DNA of 64,000 nt from Bifidobacterium thermophilum (GTDB lineage Bacteria; Actinomycetota; Actinomycetes; Actinomycetales; Bifidobacteriaceae). Made by a program: the position numbers and the translations under genes. The notes beneath the pieces were generated by a model. It had not been told where the DNA came from. It searched no databases and worked only from the letters and a program-made list of their open reading frames with translations. Numbering within the stretch: position 1 is the first letter of the stretch; every line of letters begins with the position of its first letter. Below, piece after piece: positions 26,632 to 38,767 of this stretch. Where the stretch lies: the NCBI GenBank assembly GCA_000741495.1, contig JGZV01000001.1, forward strand, positions 62,001 through 126,000. The letters are read 5' to 3'.

Positions 26632-27246
26632 ATGAAGAAGCAACCACGGCTCGTAAAGCCGATTCTGGCAATGGTGGCGGCCTTCTCGCTGGCTCTTGGC
26701 GTCGGCGCCTGCGGTTCCGGCAGCACACCGACCCAGACCGGCGGAAGCACTACAGCAAGCGAAAACGGAACATCCCGCGCGAAAATATACGACTCCGTCA
26801 AAGCGATTACGGATGATTCCGATCTGGTGATCGTCGGCACCGTCGCCGACCAGAAAGTCGTCCAGGACATCGACGACGAGACGGACTTCACCCTCTCCAC
26901 GGTCAAAATCATCACGACAAAGAAAGGCGATGCCGGCGATAAGACCGTCGTTGTCCGCCAGACCGGTTCAACCAAGAACCAGACCGCAGGGGCGATCATG
27001 AAAACTGGATCGACCTACCTGCTGTTCCTCGTGCGCAGCGGACTGTCCGGCGACCTCGCCTCGCAATACTACGTGACAGGCGCGGACGCCGGAATCTACC
27101 TCGCCGCCGCCACTGCGAAAGCGAAGGTACAAACGGGCACGGCAACCGAACAGGATATTAGCGGGGAGACCTTCAACCGGGTGAACAACGACTCCGGCGA
27201 CAACCTGCCCGCAACGCTGACCGTCGACGAAGTACCCGCAAGCTGA
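26632..27246 (+). CDS. Secreted lipoprotein of unknown function
   Basis: 204 aa. Signal peptide with lipobox VGAC (Cys27) followed by a Gly/Ser/Thr-rich linker. The folded part (about residues 48-170) looks beta-rich, with SDLVIVGTVADQKVV, TVVVRQTGS and TYLLFLVRS. It does not share the four-cysteine core of the three lipoproteins across the promoter region. GGAAAG lies upstream as a ribosome-binding site. Family not recognised. Confidence 0.65.
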   Translation: MKKQPRLVKPILAMVAAFSLALGVGACGSGSTPTQTGGSTTASENGTSRAKIYDSVKAITDDSDLVIVGTVADQKVVQDIDDETDFTLSTVKIITTKKGDAGDKTVVVRQTGSTKNQTAGAIMKTGSTYLLFLVRSGLSGDLASQYYVTGADAGIYLAAATAKAKVQTGTATEQDISGETFNRVNNDSGDNLPATLTVDEVPAS

Positions 27247-27279
27247 CAGGCTGCGGATGGCGGGATGGTGGGTGCCGTT

Positions 27280-27445
27280 GTGTGAGAATTGGCTCGCACG
27301 ACGACACCCACCAGCCTTTCAACCAGCCCTTATCGGCCACCCAACCGCCCACTTTGTGAGTCAATCTTCACAAACCGACACCCGAAGTAGCCCGATTCCC
27401 GATTCCTGCCCGCTCAGACCTCCGTTGTGTGAGCCAATCCTCACA
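27280..27445. repeat. Three 20-bp palindromes at 72-74 bp period (same family as at 12 kb)
   Basis: Copies begin at 27280 (GTGTGAGAATTGGCTCGCAC), 27354 (TTGTGAGTCAATCTTCACAA) and 27426 (GTGTGAGCCAATCCTCACAC), with intervals of 74 and 72 bp; the third is inverted relative to the first. They fill the gap between the lipoprotein gene and the M20 peptidase. The rest of the 295-bp gap shows no gene. Confidence 0.88.
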
Positions 27446-27541
27446 CAGAGACCGGTTCCCGGCCCAGAATCAGCGCCAGCACCACCGCCTCACCAGACAA
27501 ACGACACGCGATAGATCATCTCGATCGCGGCATCCGCCGCG

Positions 27542-28912
27542 TCACTCTCCGAGTTTGGCGAGCAGCAGCGCCTCGGCGACCACGTTCTTCTTCAGCCCGG
27601 GCAGACTGACCGACTCGTTGGGGCTGTGCGCGTTGGATTGCGGGTCTTCGGGCCCGGTCACCAGCACTTGCGCCTTCGGGAAGATGCGCTGCAATTCGGG
27701 GATGAACGGGATGGAACCGCCCTCACCCTTGTTGATCGGTTCAACGCCGAACGCCTCACGCATGGCGGCGAACGCATCCTCGGTCGCTTCGGCGCTCGGA
27801 TCCATGGCCCACCCCATGCCGTTGTCCAGCGGGGTCACGGTTACGCTCGCACCGAATGGCGCGTGCGCGGTGAGGAAATCGGCAACCGCCTGCTGAGCCT
27901 CTTCAGGCCGCTGGCCGGGGGCGGTACGTACAGACAGACGGAATCGCGTCTCGTTGGCGATCACGTTGAACGACCCGTCGACCGGGTGCGCGTCGAATCC
28001 GATGACCGTGGCGCTCGGCTTGGTCCACAGGCGTGAGGCGAGCGAACCGGTGCCGGCGAAGCGGTAGCCGGGCACGAGCGACGTGTCGGAACGCACCTTG
28101 TCGGGGTCGAGATCCTGTTGCAAGCCGCCGATTGGCTCCTGGGAGAGTAGGCCGGGGATGTCAAGCTCGCCATCGGCGTTGTACATGGAGGCGATGAGCA
28201 TGGCGACGAGCGTGTTCGCGTCGAGGATCGGCCCGCCGTACTGCCCGGAATGGACGGGATGGTCGAGGACTTTCACGCTCACGTCGAGCGTGGTGTTGCC
28301 GCGCAGGCTGGTGGTCAGGCTGGGGATGTCCGGGGTCCAGTTGCCGGAATCCGCGACGATGATGACGTCGGAATCGAATTCGTCGCGATGCGCTTCGATG
28401 AACGGGATGAAGCTGCGCGAGCCCATTTCCTCTTCGCCTTCGAAGAACACTTTGATATTGACGTGCAGGTCATCGCCGAGCGCCTTGAGCGCGCCCGAGT
28501 GGATGGCGATGCCGCCGCCGTCGTCGCAGGTGCCGCGCCCGTAAAGGCGGTCGCCCACCTGGGTGGCGGTGAAGGGGTCGTCGATGTCCCAGTCCGCAGG
28601 ATTCGGGGCGGGCTGCACATCATGGTGCGCGTACAGGAGCACGGTGGGCGCTTCCGGGTCGACGATATGCGAGCCGATGACCTCCCACGCGCCTGGGGTG
28701 CCGTCCGGGTTGGTGGACTGTTCGACATGCGCGTCGATACCGACCTTACGCATTTCGCCGGCGACGAATTCAGCCGAACGCTTCATATGTTCGCCGGTGA
28801 TGCCTTGTGCGGACACAGCTTTGAGTGCGATCTTCTCTTTGAGCAGGTCGACGATCCTGGTCCAGTCGGCTTCTACGCGCGCGCGGACGGTCTGTTCATT
28901 CAACGCGGTCAT
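27542..28912 (-). CDS. M20-family dipeptidase
   Basis: 456 aa cytoplasmic metallopeptidase of the M20/M25/M40 group that hydrolyses dipeptides. Metal-binding and catalytic residues are visible: LYAHHDVQP (His and Asp, about 93-101), GRGTCDDGGG (about 125-134), FEGEEEMGS with the general-base Glu (about 161-169), VADSGNW, and a C-terminal His in SNAHSPNE. The lid/dimerisation domain (about 210-330) includes HPVHSGQYGG. The start has an AAGGAGA site. Monocistronic by context. Confidence 0.9.
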   Translation of the reverse strand: MTALNEQTVRARVEADWTRIVDLLKEKIALKAVSAQGITGEHMKRSAEFVAGEMRKVGIDAHVEQSTNPDGTPGAWEVIGSHIVDPEAPTVLLYAHHDVQPAPNPADWDIDDPFTATQVGDRLYGRGTCDDGGGIAIHSGALKALGDDLHVNIKVFFEGEEEMGSRSFIPFIEAHRDEFDSDVIIVADSGNWTPDIPSLTTSLRGNTTLDVSVKVLDHPVHSGQYGGPILDANTLVAMLIASMYNADGELDIPGLLSQEPIGGLQQDLDPDKVRSDTSLVPGYRFAGTGSLASRLWTKPSATVIGFDAHPVDGSFNVIANETRFRLSVRTAPGQRPEEAQQAVADFLTAHAPFGASVTVTPLDNGMGWAMDPSAEATEDAFAAMREAFGVEPINKGEGGSIPFIPELQRIFPKAQVLVTGPEDPQSNAHSPNESVSLPGLKKNVVAEALLLAKLGE

Positions 28913-29092
28913 GGGTTCTCCTTATATATCTGGTCATCGTGTGTGCGATGGGTGATGTGTCGCCGCCGGCACCATCCGCATACCGTATTACCGTGATACC
29001 GTGGCGTCCTGCCGGTCCATCGGGCCGGTTTTCGGCGGTTCCGGGCGGATTGCCGGGCTGCGAGCGTCTAGTGGTCACCGTAACCTGCAAGC

Positions 29093-29720
29093 ATGACATG
29101 GAACCCGTTCAAGAAGACCACCGACGAGCAGCCGGCCAAGCAGGATGAACCGGCCGCGTCGAAGGAATCAGGCGCGAAAACCACTGAAGGCAAGGGCCGT
29201 CCGACCCCCAAACGCAAGGAAGCACAGGCGAAGAACTTGCGTCCGCTTGTTCCCAAGGATCGTCAGGCGAGCGCGAAGGCCGCCAAGCAGCGGATTCGTG
29301 CGAAGGAAGACGCGGAATACGAGGCGATGCAGAACGGCGACGTCCGTCATATGCCGAAGTCGGAGCAGCTGCCGTGGCGCGTGTATATCCGTGATTATGT
29401 GGATGCCCGCTACAATCTGGGCGAGTTCTTCATTCCGGTGATTGTCGTGATGATGGTCGTCATGATGGTGTTCAGCTCCCGCAGCCCGCAAGCAGTGATC
29501 GTGCTGACGATTCTCATGTACGCGTACCTGTTCGCGGTAATCATCGACATCGTGGTGATGTGGCATAAGCTCAAGAAGAAGCTGGTCGCCAAGTTCGGCG
29601 ACCGTGCGGTGGCCCGCGGTTCGCGCTCGTGCATGTACGCGTGGAGCCGGTCAATCCAGATCCGCCGGTGGCGTCTACCCAAGCCCACCTCCCCCGAAGC
29701 GCGGCAACTGGCCGGACTGA
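29093..29720 (+). CDS. DUF3043 membrane protein, frameshifted near its 3' end
   Basis: Actinobacterial DUF3043 family. Lys/Ala-rich cytoplasmic N-terminus with RKEAQAKNLRPLVPKDRQ, then two membrane helices around residues 115-135 and 140-162, and a conserved SRSIQIRRWRLPKP tail. Read literally the frame runs to 29869, through a strong terminator, which is atypical. Removing one C from the run at 29691-29695 gives the ending TSPKRGNWPD, a stop at 29718-29720, and a 208-aa protein ending before the terminator, as expected. TAACCT followed by 6 nt and the ATG suggests a leaderless start. Confidence 0.75.
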
Positions 29721-29751
29721 GTTTCGTTCGGTCGCTTTTCCGGTTTTGTCT

Positions 29752-29792
29752 GACAACCCCGCTGCGGCATACCACCGCAGCGGGGGTTGTTG
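29752..29792 (+). terminator. Intrinsic terminator after DUF3043 gene
   Basis: CAACCCCGCTGCGG (29754-29767) pairs with CCGCAGCGGGGGTTG (29775-29789) with one bulged base, followed by TTG. It makes sense only if translation stops at 29720. Confidence 0.75.
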
Positions 29793-29943
29793 TATGTGGC
29801 GGCATGTTGTCCGCCAACCGCACGCTTCGCCACAGGCGGATACGGCCGCAGGTAGAAGCGTCACCTTAGACTGGAAGACATTGCAACCTGAACCGAAGCC
29901 CGGCGCACACGGCAGCGCGACGGGCCATGCGCGAGGAGGCCAT

Positions 29944-31422
29944 ATGAGTGAACATGCCGACATCGTCATCATCGGGGCCGGGCCGGGCGGATACGCCACC
30001 GCACTGCGAGCCGCGCAACTAGGCAAATCCGTTGTGCTGATTGAACGGGACGCCACACTCGGCGGCACATGCTTGAACCGCGGGTGCATCCCATCCAAGG
30101 CACTGCTGACCGCCACACGCACCATCGACACAATCGGACGCGCCCAGCAGCTGGGGATCGATGCCACACTCAGCGGCGTGGATTACGGCGCGCTACGCGA
30201 TTATCGGCTGCACATCGTCGACACCATGACCAAAGGACTGGCCGGTCTGCTCGCCCACCGCAAAGTCACGGTCATCCGCGGGCAGGCAGAACTGACGGAC
30301 CATTCCACGGTCAGTGTCACCCCCAGCGCCGGAACACAGCAGGTACAACGGTTCCGCAATGCGGAAATCCCCGAGGACGCCGGCCAGACCTTGGTCTTCA
30401 ACGCGGAACATGTGGTCCTGGCCACCGGCTCGGAACCCAAGCCGCTGCCCGGTCAGCCGTTCGGCGGGGCGCTCATCGACTCCACGCAGGCGTTGGCACG
30501 CAACCAGTTCCCGTCCAGCGCGGTGATTATCGGCGCCGGAGCCATCGCCATCGAATTCGCTTCGATGTGGCATGCCGCCGGCACTGACGTAACCATGCTG
30601 ATCCGCAAGGAGCGGCTGCTGTCGGCGTGGGACCGCAGGACTTCCATGGCGTTGACGCGCGAGTTGAAGCGGCGTGGCATCACCATCATCGACCACACCT
30701 CAGTCAGCCATGTCGATACGGGCGTCAATCTCGGCGCAACCGTCCACTACACGCGTGGTGATGACGCGACGGACCACACCGCATACGGCGAAGTGGTGCT
30801 CGCCGCAATCGGCCGCACCCCGAACACGTCAAGTCCATGGTTCGCTTCGAACGGGATCGCCCTGACCGACGGCGGTTTCGTCGTCACCGACGCATACGGA
30901 CGCACCAATGTGCCCGGTGTGTGGGCGGTGGGTGATATTACGGTCGGGCCGGCACTCGCCTACCGCGCGTACGAGCAGGGCATCGTCATCGCGGAATCGA
31001 TCGCCGGGCTCAATCCCCCGCCGGTTGACGATGACGCCGTGCCGCAGATCGTATTCTCCACGCCAGAGGTCGCGTCCGTCGGCATGACGCTTGACGAGGC
31101 GCAGAAGCGCGACGATGTCCAGGAAGTCAAGGAAACCATATACCCGATGCTGTCGAACGCGCGCATGCTGATGAGCGGCTCCGCGGGTTCGATGTCCGTG
31201 GTCAGCGGCATGCGGGCGAGCGACCCGGATACCGAGGTGATCCTCGGCGTTCACATGATGTCGCCTGTGGCCAGCGACTTGATAGCCGAAGCCGAGCAGC
31301 TGGTCGGCAACCATGTGCCGCTGAGCCAGGCGGCGCGGCTCATCCACCCGCATCCGACCTTCAGCGAGACGCTCGGCGAGGCAATGCTCAAGGCGGACGG
31401 GCGGCCGTTGCATACGCGTTGA
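29944..31422 (+). CDS. lpd: Dihydrolipoyl dehydrogenase-type flavoprotein
   Basis: 492 aa pyridine-nucleotide disulfide oxidoreductase. FAD motif GAGPGGY (10-16), redox-active cysteines C43 and C48 in GTCLNRGCIPSK, a second Rossmann motif GAGAIAIEFA, the FAD motif VWAVGDI, and the C-terminal HPHPTFSE with the catalytic His-Glu pair. The ATG at 29944 follows a GAGGAGG site; the longer open frame from 29629 is rejected because it overlaps DUF3043. No 2-oxoacid dehydrogenase or glycine-cleavage genes are nearby, so the lipoyl partner is unknown; another disulfide substrate is possible. Confidence 0.87.
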   Translation: MSEHADIVIIGAGPGGYATALRAAQLGKSVVLIERDATLGGTCLNRGCIPSKALLTATRTIDTIGRAQQLGIDATLSGVDYGALRDYRLHIVDTMTKGLAGLLAHRKVTVIRGQAELTDHSTVSVTPSAGTQQVQRFRNAEIPEDAGQTLVFNAEHVVLATGSEPKPLPGQPFGGALIDSTQALARNQFPSSAVIIGAGAIAIEFASMWHAAGTDVTMLIRKERLLSAWDRRTSMALTRELKRRGITIIDHTSVSHVDTGVNLGATVHYTRGDDATDHTAYGEVVLAAIGRTPNTSSPWFASNGIALTDGGFVVTDAYGRTNVPGVWAVGDITVGPALAYRAYEQGIVIAESIAGLNPPPVDDDAVPQIVFSTPEVASVGMTLDEAQKRDDVQEVKETIYPMLSNARMLMSGSAGSMSVVSGMRASDPDTEVILGVHMMSPVASDLIAEAEQLVGNHVPLSQAARLIHPHPTFSETLGEAMLKADGRPLHTR

Positions 31423-31459
31423 GCCGCACGACACCGCCGCTAGCCAGAACTGACCGCGG

Positions 31460-31505
31460 AAGGCTGCCCGCAGACAGCGATTTCGCTACCCGCGGGCAGC
31501 CTTAG
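31460..31505 (+). terminator. Hairpin after lpd
   Basis: AAGGCTGCCCGC (31460-31471) and GCGGGCAGCCTT (31492-31503) form a 12-bp stem with a 20-nt loop, 38 bp beyond the lpd stop. Confidence 0.65.
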
Positions 31506-31571
31506 GCGCTTCCATACCGTTTGATAGAGTGGTGCCCAGTGTGTCCGTTTCCCAGAAGATAAGGATCGCAA

Positions 31572-32363
31572 ATGGCATACAAGGCTGAAAAGAGCAATGG
31601 CGGCAAGCGCCAGAACATGGTGAAGAATATCATCGCGCTGTTCAAGTTCACCTACAAAGAGGATAAGAAGCTGCCATGGCTGGCCGCAGGCGCCTTCATC
31701 GCGCCGATTGTCGTCGCGATTGTGCTCGGCATCGTATTCCACTGGTCGGTCATCGCCTGGATCCTGCTCATGATCACCGCGGTCATGTTGGGCGCCCTGT
31801 TCTTCACCATGGTGCTCACCAACCGAGCCGACCGAGTCGGCTACGCGAAGCTCGAAGGCCAGCCGGGCGCCGCCATCGGTGTGCTGGGCAATATCAGCAA
31901 GGCCGGCTACTCCTTCCCGCAGGAACCGGTGTGGGTCGATCCGAAAACGAAGGATATGATTTGGCGCGGCACCAGCAATTCCGGCATCTACCTGCTTGGT
32001 GAGGGCGACGAGCAGCGCGTCAGCCGCGCGATGGACCGCGAAGAGCGCAAGATCAAGGGCGTCACCGCCGGCTCGTCAATCCCGGTCTACCGCATCTGCG
32101 TGGGCACCGGCGAACATCAGGTGCGCTTGAAGGACGTGCGTCGTGCCGTGCTCAAGTGCAAGAGCTACGAACCGACCCACCACAAGCTGTGGATCGCGAA
32201 GAAACTCCACCCGCGCACCCGCTTCTACCTGACCAAAACCGAGCTCAACACACTCAACGAGCGTCTGCGCACCCTGCAGCTCAAACAGGGCTACGGCATC
32301 CCGAAGGGCATCGACCCGACGCGCGCTCAGCATGTCAATCGTCGAGCGCTGCGCGGTCGCTGA
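31572..32363 (+). CDS. DUF4191 membrane protein
   Basis: 263 aa. A short basic N-terminus, then two adjacent membrane helices at about residues 36-58 and 60-82 (WLAAGAFIAPIVVAIVLGIV and WSVIAWILLMITAVMLGAL), followed by a cytoplasmic domain with GQPGAAIGVLG, a GTSNSGIYLLGEG segment and a Lys/Arg-rich end. This is the actinobacterial DUF4191 family, of unknown function and usually found near lipoate or glutamine-synthetase genes; here it lies between lpd and glnA. Ribosome-binding site AAGGAT. Confidence 0.85.
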   Translation: MAYKAEKSNGGKRQNMVKNIIALFKFTYKEDKKLPWLAAGAFIAPIVVAIVLGIVFHWSVIAWILLMITAVMLGALFFTMVLTNRADRVGYAKLEGQPGAAIGVLGNISKAGYSFPQEPVWVDPKTKDMIWRGTSNSGIYLLGEGDEQRVSRAMDREERKIKGVTAGSSIPVYRICVGTGEHQVRLKDVRRAVLKCKSYEPTHHKLWIAKKLHPRTRFYLTKTELNTLNERLRTLQLKQGYGIPKGIDPTRAQHVNRRALRGR

Positions 32364-32423
32364 CCTATATCGCTGGTTGCGGCAACACTAAACGCACAGC
32401 GACATCATACAACAGCACCACAC

Positions 32424-32459
32424 GAATGCCCGGTCGGACTTGTCTCCGGCCGGGCATTC
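32424..32459. terminator. Hairpin after DUF4191 gene
   Basis: GAATGCCCGG (32424-32433) pairs with CCGGGCATTC (32450-32459), a perfect 10-bp stem, 60 bp beyond the DUF4191 stop. Confidence 0.65.
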
Positions 32460-32619
32460 GTCGTTCCGCACGCCGCCCGAGACAGCCCAACGCATGCGCA
32501 CATTGTCCGCCCAAGACGCCCGGATACGCCCACATGTCCATGTTTCGAACGCCAAATGCACGAAATCCTTACGGATTAAAAAATACAGAACCTTGATTTT
32601 CCAACGATTTCACCCAAAT

Positions 32620-32685
32620 GTTACCGAAGTACGAAACATGTTCGTAACGCAAACGGCGAGTGGCCGAAACCGACGAACCTAGACT
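32620..32685 (+). promoter_or_regulatory. glnA promoter region with possible GlnR-like half-sites
   Basis: GTTAC (32620-32624), GAAAC (32633-32637) and GTAAC (32644-32648) resemble the alternating GTnAC/GAAAC half-sites of actinobacterial GlnR, although the first gap is 8 rather than 6 nt. TAGACT at 32680-32685 is a plausible -10 about 35 nt before the start codon. The part of the gap upstream of this shows nothing besides the terminator at 32424. Confidence 0.4.
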
Positions 32686-32720
32686 TGAAGCCTGTAAGTT
32701 CACATGAAAGGAGCGGTCCC

Positions 32721-34157
32721 TTGACTGCACTCGAAACCAAAGCAGACGTCGAGGCCCTGATCAACCAAGAGGGCGTTGAGTACGTCTCCGTTCGCTTCAC
32801 CGATCTCATCGGTATTCAGCAGCACTTCACGGTTCCCGCCAGCGAGTTCCTCAAGGATGCTTTCACCGACGGCATGCCGTTCGATGGTTCCTCCGTCCAG
32901 GGCTTCCAGGCCATCAACGAGTCCGATATGAAGCTGGTGCCGGATGTCTCCACCGCGTTCATTGACCCGTTCCGCAAGCACAAGACGCTCGACGTGGCCT
33001 TCTCCATCGTCGACCCGATCACCGATGAGCCTTACTCCCGCGATCCGCGCCAGGTCGCAGGCAAGGCCGAGGCCTACCTCAAGTCCACCGGCATCGCCGA
33101 CACCGCGTCCTTCGCACCTGAAGCCGAGTTCTTCATCTTCGACAAGGTGCGTTACGAGAACAGCATGCGTCGTTCCTTCTACGAGGTCGACTCCATCGAG
33201 GCTCCGTGGAACTCCGGCGTGGACACCGAAGATGACGGCACCCCGAACATCGGTTTCAAGAACCGTGTCAAGCGCGGCTACTTCCCGGTCCCGCCGAACG
33301 ATCACTATCAGGATCTGCGCGACGACATGGTCGCCAACCTGCAGAAGGTCGGCCTGATTCTCGAGCGTTCGCACCATGAGGTTGCGGGCGCCGGCCAGCA
33401 GGAGATCAACTACCGCTTCAACACCCTGCAGCACGCGGGCGACGACCTGATGAAGTACAAGTACGTCGTTCACGAGACCGCTGCACTCGCTGGCAAGGCC
33501 GTGACCTTCATGCCGAAGCCAATCGCAGGCGACAACGGCACCGGCATGCACTGCCACCAGTCCCTGTGGAAGGACGGCAAGCCGCTGTTCTACGACGAGA
33601 AGGGCTACGGCGGGCTTTCCGATATCGCTCGTTGGTACGTTGGCGGCCTGATCAAGCACGCTTCCTCCGTGCTCGCCTTCACCAACCCGTCGCTGAACTC
33701 CTACCACCGTCTGGTTCCGGGCTTCGAGGCTCCGGTCAACTTGGTGTACTCCGCTCGTAACCGCTCCGCCGCCATCCGTATTCCGCTGGCTGGCACGAGC
33801 CCGGCTGCCAAGCGCATCGAGTTCCGCGCTCCGGATCCGTCCTCTAACCCGTTCCTCGCCTTCTCCGCCCAGCTGATGGCAGGCCTCGACGGTGTGCTCA
33901 ACCACATCGAGCCGCCGGCTCCGGTGGACAAGGATCTCTACGAGCTGCCGCCGGAAGAGCATGAGGGCATCAAGCAGGTGCCGGGCTCCCTCGGCGAGGC
34001 GCTCGACGCCCTCGAGGAAGATCACGACTTCCTGACCGCCGGCGACGTGTTCACCGACGATCTGCTGGAAACCTGGGTTGACCTCAAGCGCGGTGAAATC
34101 GACCAGGCTCGCCTGCAGCCGACGCCGCTCGAGTACGAGCTGTACTTCAACATCTGA
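32721..34157 (+). CDS. glnA: Glutamine synthetase type I
   Basis: ATP-dependent synthesis of glutamine from glutamate and ammonia; dodecameric GSI. 478 aa. Motifs: [21 protein letters not shown] (metal ligands), a [16 protein letters not shown] central segment, [10 protein letters not shown], and the tyrosine of [10 protein letters not shown], the site adenylylated in GSI-beta enzymes, so GlnE-type control is likely. The start is TTG at 32721 with an AAAGGAG site 7-13 nt upstream; the in-frame ATG at 32685 would bypass that site and overlap the -10. Monocistronic with a strong terminator. Confidence 0.95.
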   Translation: MTALETKADVEALINQEGVEYVSVRFTDLIGIQQHFTVPASEFLKDAFTDGMPFDGSSVQGFQAINESDMKLVPDVSTAFIDPFRKHKTLDVAFSIVDPITDEPYSRDPRQVAGKAEAYLKSTGIADTASFAPEAEFFIFDKVRYENSMRRSFYEVDSIEAPWNSGVDTEDDGTPNIGFKNRVKRGYFPVPPNDHYQDLRDDMVANLQKVGLILERSHHEVAGAGQQEINYRFNTLQHAGDDLMKYKYVVHETAALAGKAVTFMPKPIAGDNGTGMHCHQSLWKDGKPLFYDEKGYGGLSDIARWYVGGLIKHASSVLAFTNPSLNSYHRLVPGFEAPVNLVYSARNRSAAIRIPLAGTSPAAKRIEFRAPDPSSNPFLAFSAQLMAGLDGVLNHIEPPAPVDKDLYELPPEEHEGIKQVPGSLGEALDALEEDHDFLTAGDVFTDDLLETWVDLKRGEIDQARLQPTPLEYELYFNI

Positions 34158-34178
34158 TTTCGCTAATCAGTAGCTGAA

Positions 34179-34213
34179 ACGGGAAGCAAGTTTGGGCTTG
34201 CTTCCCGTTTTTC
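34179..34213 (+). terminator. Intrinsic terminator of glnA
   Basis: ACGGGAAGCAAG and CTTGCTTCCCGT form a 12-bp stem with a 6-nt loop, followed by TTTTT. Textbook rho-independent terminator 22 bp after the stop. Confidence 0.92.
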
Positions 34214-34413
34214 GTATGTGTGCGGGATGTTCTCTGTCACGCTTTTCAGTGGTGCGTGAGGTCTTCCGGCATGTGTGCGGGATACGCCTGATCACAGCAT
34301 GACATCGTTGTCATCGGGACGTTAGTCCGGTAATCGGTCCCCGTATACGCGCTTCGCCACTGGCGTGGCGAACGGAAGCGCGCTACGGTGTTCAAGGACA
34401 ATCAGGAGGAACC

Positions 34414-35601
34414 ATGGCACACACCCCGACTTCCCGGCAGGCGACGGACAAGCATGACGGCGCGACGACAGCAATCGCCGACAATCAGCCGAATGCCGTT
34501 GAACTTGCGATGTTTCACCGATTAAGCAAGATCATCGACCCGGAATTGGGACGTTCCATCACCGATCTGGGGATGATCACCGCCATCCAAGCGACGCCGC
34601 GGGATGCACACCCATCCACGTTCGACGTCACTGTGCGTGTGGAACTGACCGTCGCCGGATGCCCGCTGTCGAAAACCATCACGAACCAAATCAACAGCGC
34701 CGTGGAATCCTACCCGGAGGCGACGCTCATCCCCCATATCGAAGTGAGCGCGATGAGCCAAGACAAGCTCGCGAACCTCGTCGCCCAGCTCAAGGCCGAA
34801 CGCCGGCAGAACCCGTTCACCAAGCCGGGAATCACCACAAAGATTTTCGCGATTGCCTCCGGCAAAGGCGGGGTCGGCAAGTCCTCAGTCACAGCGAATC
34901 TCGCCGCCACTTTCGCCGCGCTCGGCTACGATACCGCGGCCATCGACGCGGACATCTACGGATTCTCGCTTCCACGGCTGTTCGGTGTGCACACGCAACC
35001 CACGAATCTGAACGGCATGCTCATGCCGGTAGTCTCGTGGGGCGTCAAACTCATGTCCATCGGCATGTTCGCCGGTTCCGAACGAGCGATCTTGTGGCGC
35101 GGGCCACGCTTGCAACGCTCGCTGGAACAATTCCTGTCGGATGTGTGGTGGGGCAGCCCGGACGTGCTGCTGCTCGATATGGCTCCCGGCACCGGGGATA
35201 TGGCGATTTCGGTCGCGCAGACCTTGCCGAATGCCGAACTTGTGGTGGTGACGACCCCGCAGCCGAGCGCCTCGGAAATCGCGGTACGTTCAGGTCTGGT
35301 CGCCTTGCAGGTGCCGATGAAAGTGCGTGGGGTCGTCGAGAATATGAGCTATTTCGAGCACAAGGGCGAACGGCTGGAGATTTTCGGACACGGCGGTGGG
35401 AAGCGTGTCAGCGAACAGCTCACCCATGCGCTCGGTTATGATGTGCCGCTGCTCGCCCAGTTGCCGCTCGAGCCGGAAATCCGCGAAATCGACGATTCCG
35501 GGCGACCGGCCGTACTGACGCCATCCGGCGAGTTGACCGATACTCCGCTCGCCGCCCAATTCACCGCCCTCGCCCAATCCCTCATGTCCAGTACCAAGTA
35601 A
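34414..35601 (+). CDS. mrp: Mrp/ApbC-family Fe-S carrier ATPase
   Basis: 395 aa P-loop ATPase that binds and delivers Fe-S clusters in related organisms. N-terminal DUF59/MIP18-like domain (about 28-115), then a ParA-like domain with the deviant Walker A GKGGVGKSS (150-158), DADIYGFSLPRLFG, and LLDMAPGTGD. The CPxC cysteine pair that bridges the cluster in E. coli and human members is absent: after VVENMSYF comes EHKGERLEIFG. Loss of the pair is, to my knowledge, seen in other actinobacterial Mrp proteins. Strong AGGAGGA ribosome-binding site. Confidence 0.9.
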   Translation: MAHTPTSRQATDKHDGATTAIADNQPNAVELAMFHRLSKIIDPELGRSITDLGMITAIQATPRDAHPSTFDVTVRVELTVAGCPLSKTITNQINSAVESYPEATLIPHIEVSAMSQDKLANLVAQLKAERRQNPFTKPGITTKIFAIASGKGGVGKSSVTANLAATFAALGYDTAAIDADIYGFSLPRLFGVHTQPTNLNGMLMPVVSWGVKLMSIGMFAGSERAILWRGPRLQRSLEQFLSDVWWGSPDVLLLDMAPGTGDMAISVAQTLPNAELVVVTTPQPSASEIAVRSGLVALQVPMKVRGVVENMSYFEHKGERLEIFGHGGGKRVSEQLTHALGYDVPLLAQLPLEPEIREIDDSGRPAVLTPSGELTDTPLAAQFTALAQSLMSSTK

Positions 35602-35713
35602 ACAGCACCGAACAACACGGGTGTGCAACGCCATCCCAATACCCCAACGCAGCCCCTTCCCAAACTGTCTACGCAAACAGCCCTCCCAGCGTAGCCAGTT
35701 TGTGCAGCTGCTG

Positions 35714-35797
35714 CTTCTACCGACGCTGACGGCACTGTAAGCGTCGGTAGAAGGTTTCGCTCTGCTTCTCTGAGGGCGGTCTCAGCGTCGGCAGAAG
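35714..35797. terminator. Bidirectional hairpin with a third half-site, between mrp and ligA
   Basis: CTTCTACCGACGCT (35714-35727) pairs perfectly over 14 bp with AGCGTCGGTAGAAG (35740-35753). A near-identical third strand, AGCGTCGGCAGAAGG, lies at 35783-35797 and could pair with the first strand instead. It separates the convergent genes mrp (+) and ligA (-). Confidence 0.7.
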
Positions 35798-35808
35798 GTT
35801 GGGAGAGG

Positions 35809-38613
<2,805 letters not shown>

Positions 38614-38767
38614 TCATCGGTTCAAGACAGGATGTCGAGCACCTCTGTCGTTCGTTCTATCGTTCTTCGATGATAGTCGACGCCCGTCACCGGCTTGCCA
38701 TGCCTGTCATGCCACGCGATCATGTCACGACAAGCACGGCACAGTCTTCTCAGCTGCAGGAAACCGT

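Noticed and set aside
29629-29943. N-terminal extension of lpd to 29629
   Set aside because: It overlaps the DUF3043 gene and its terminator; the ATG at 29944 has a strong ribosome-binding site and the right family N-terminus.
32700-34025. 441-aa antisense frame in glnA (also long frames antisense to ligA, pheT and the argF region)
   Set aside because: GC-rich codon use leaves reverse frames open; the sense genes are clear family members and the antisense products are not.
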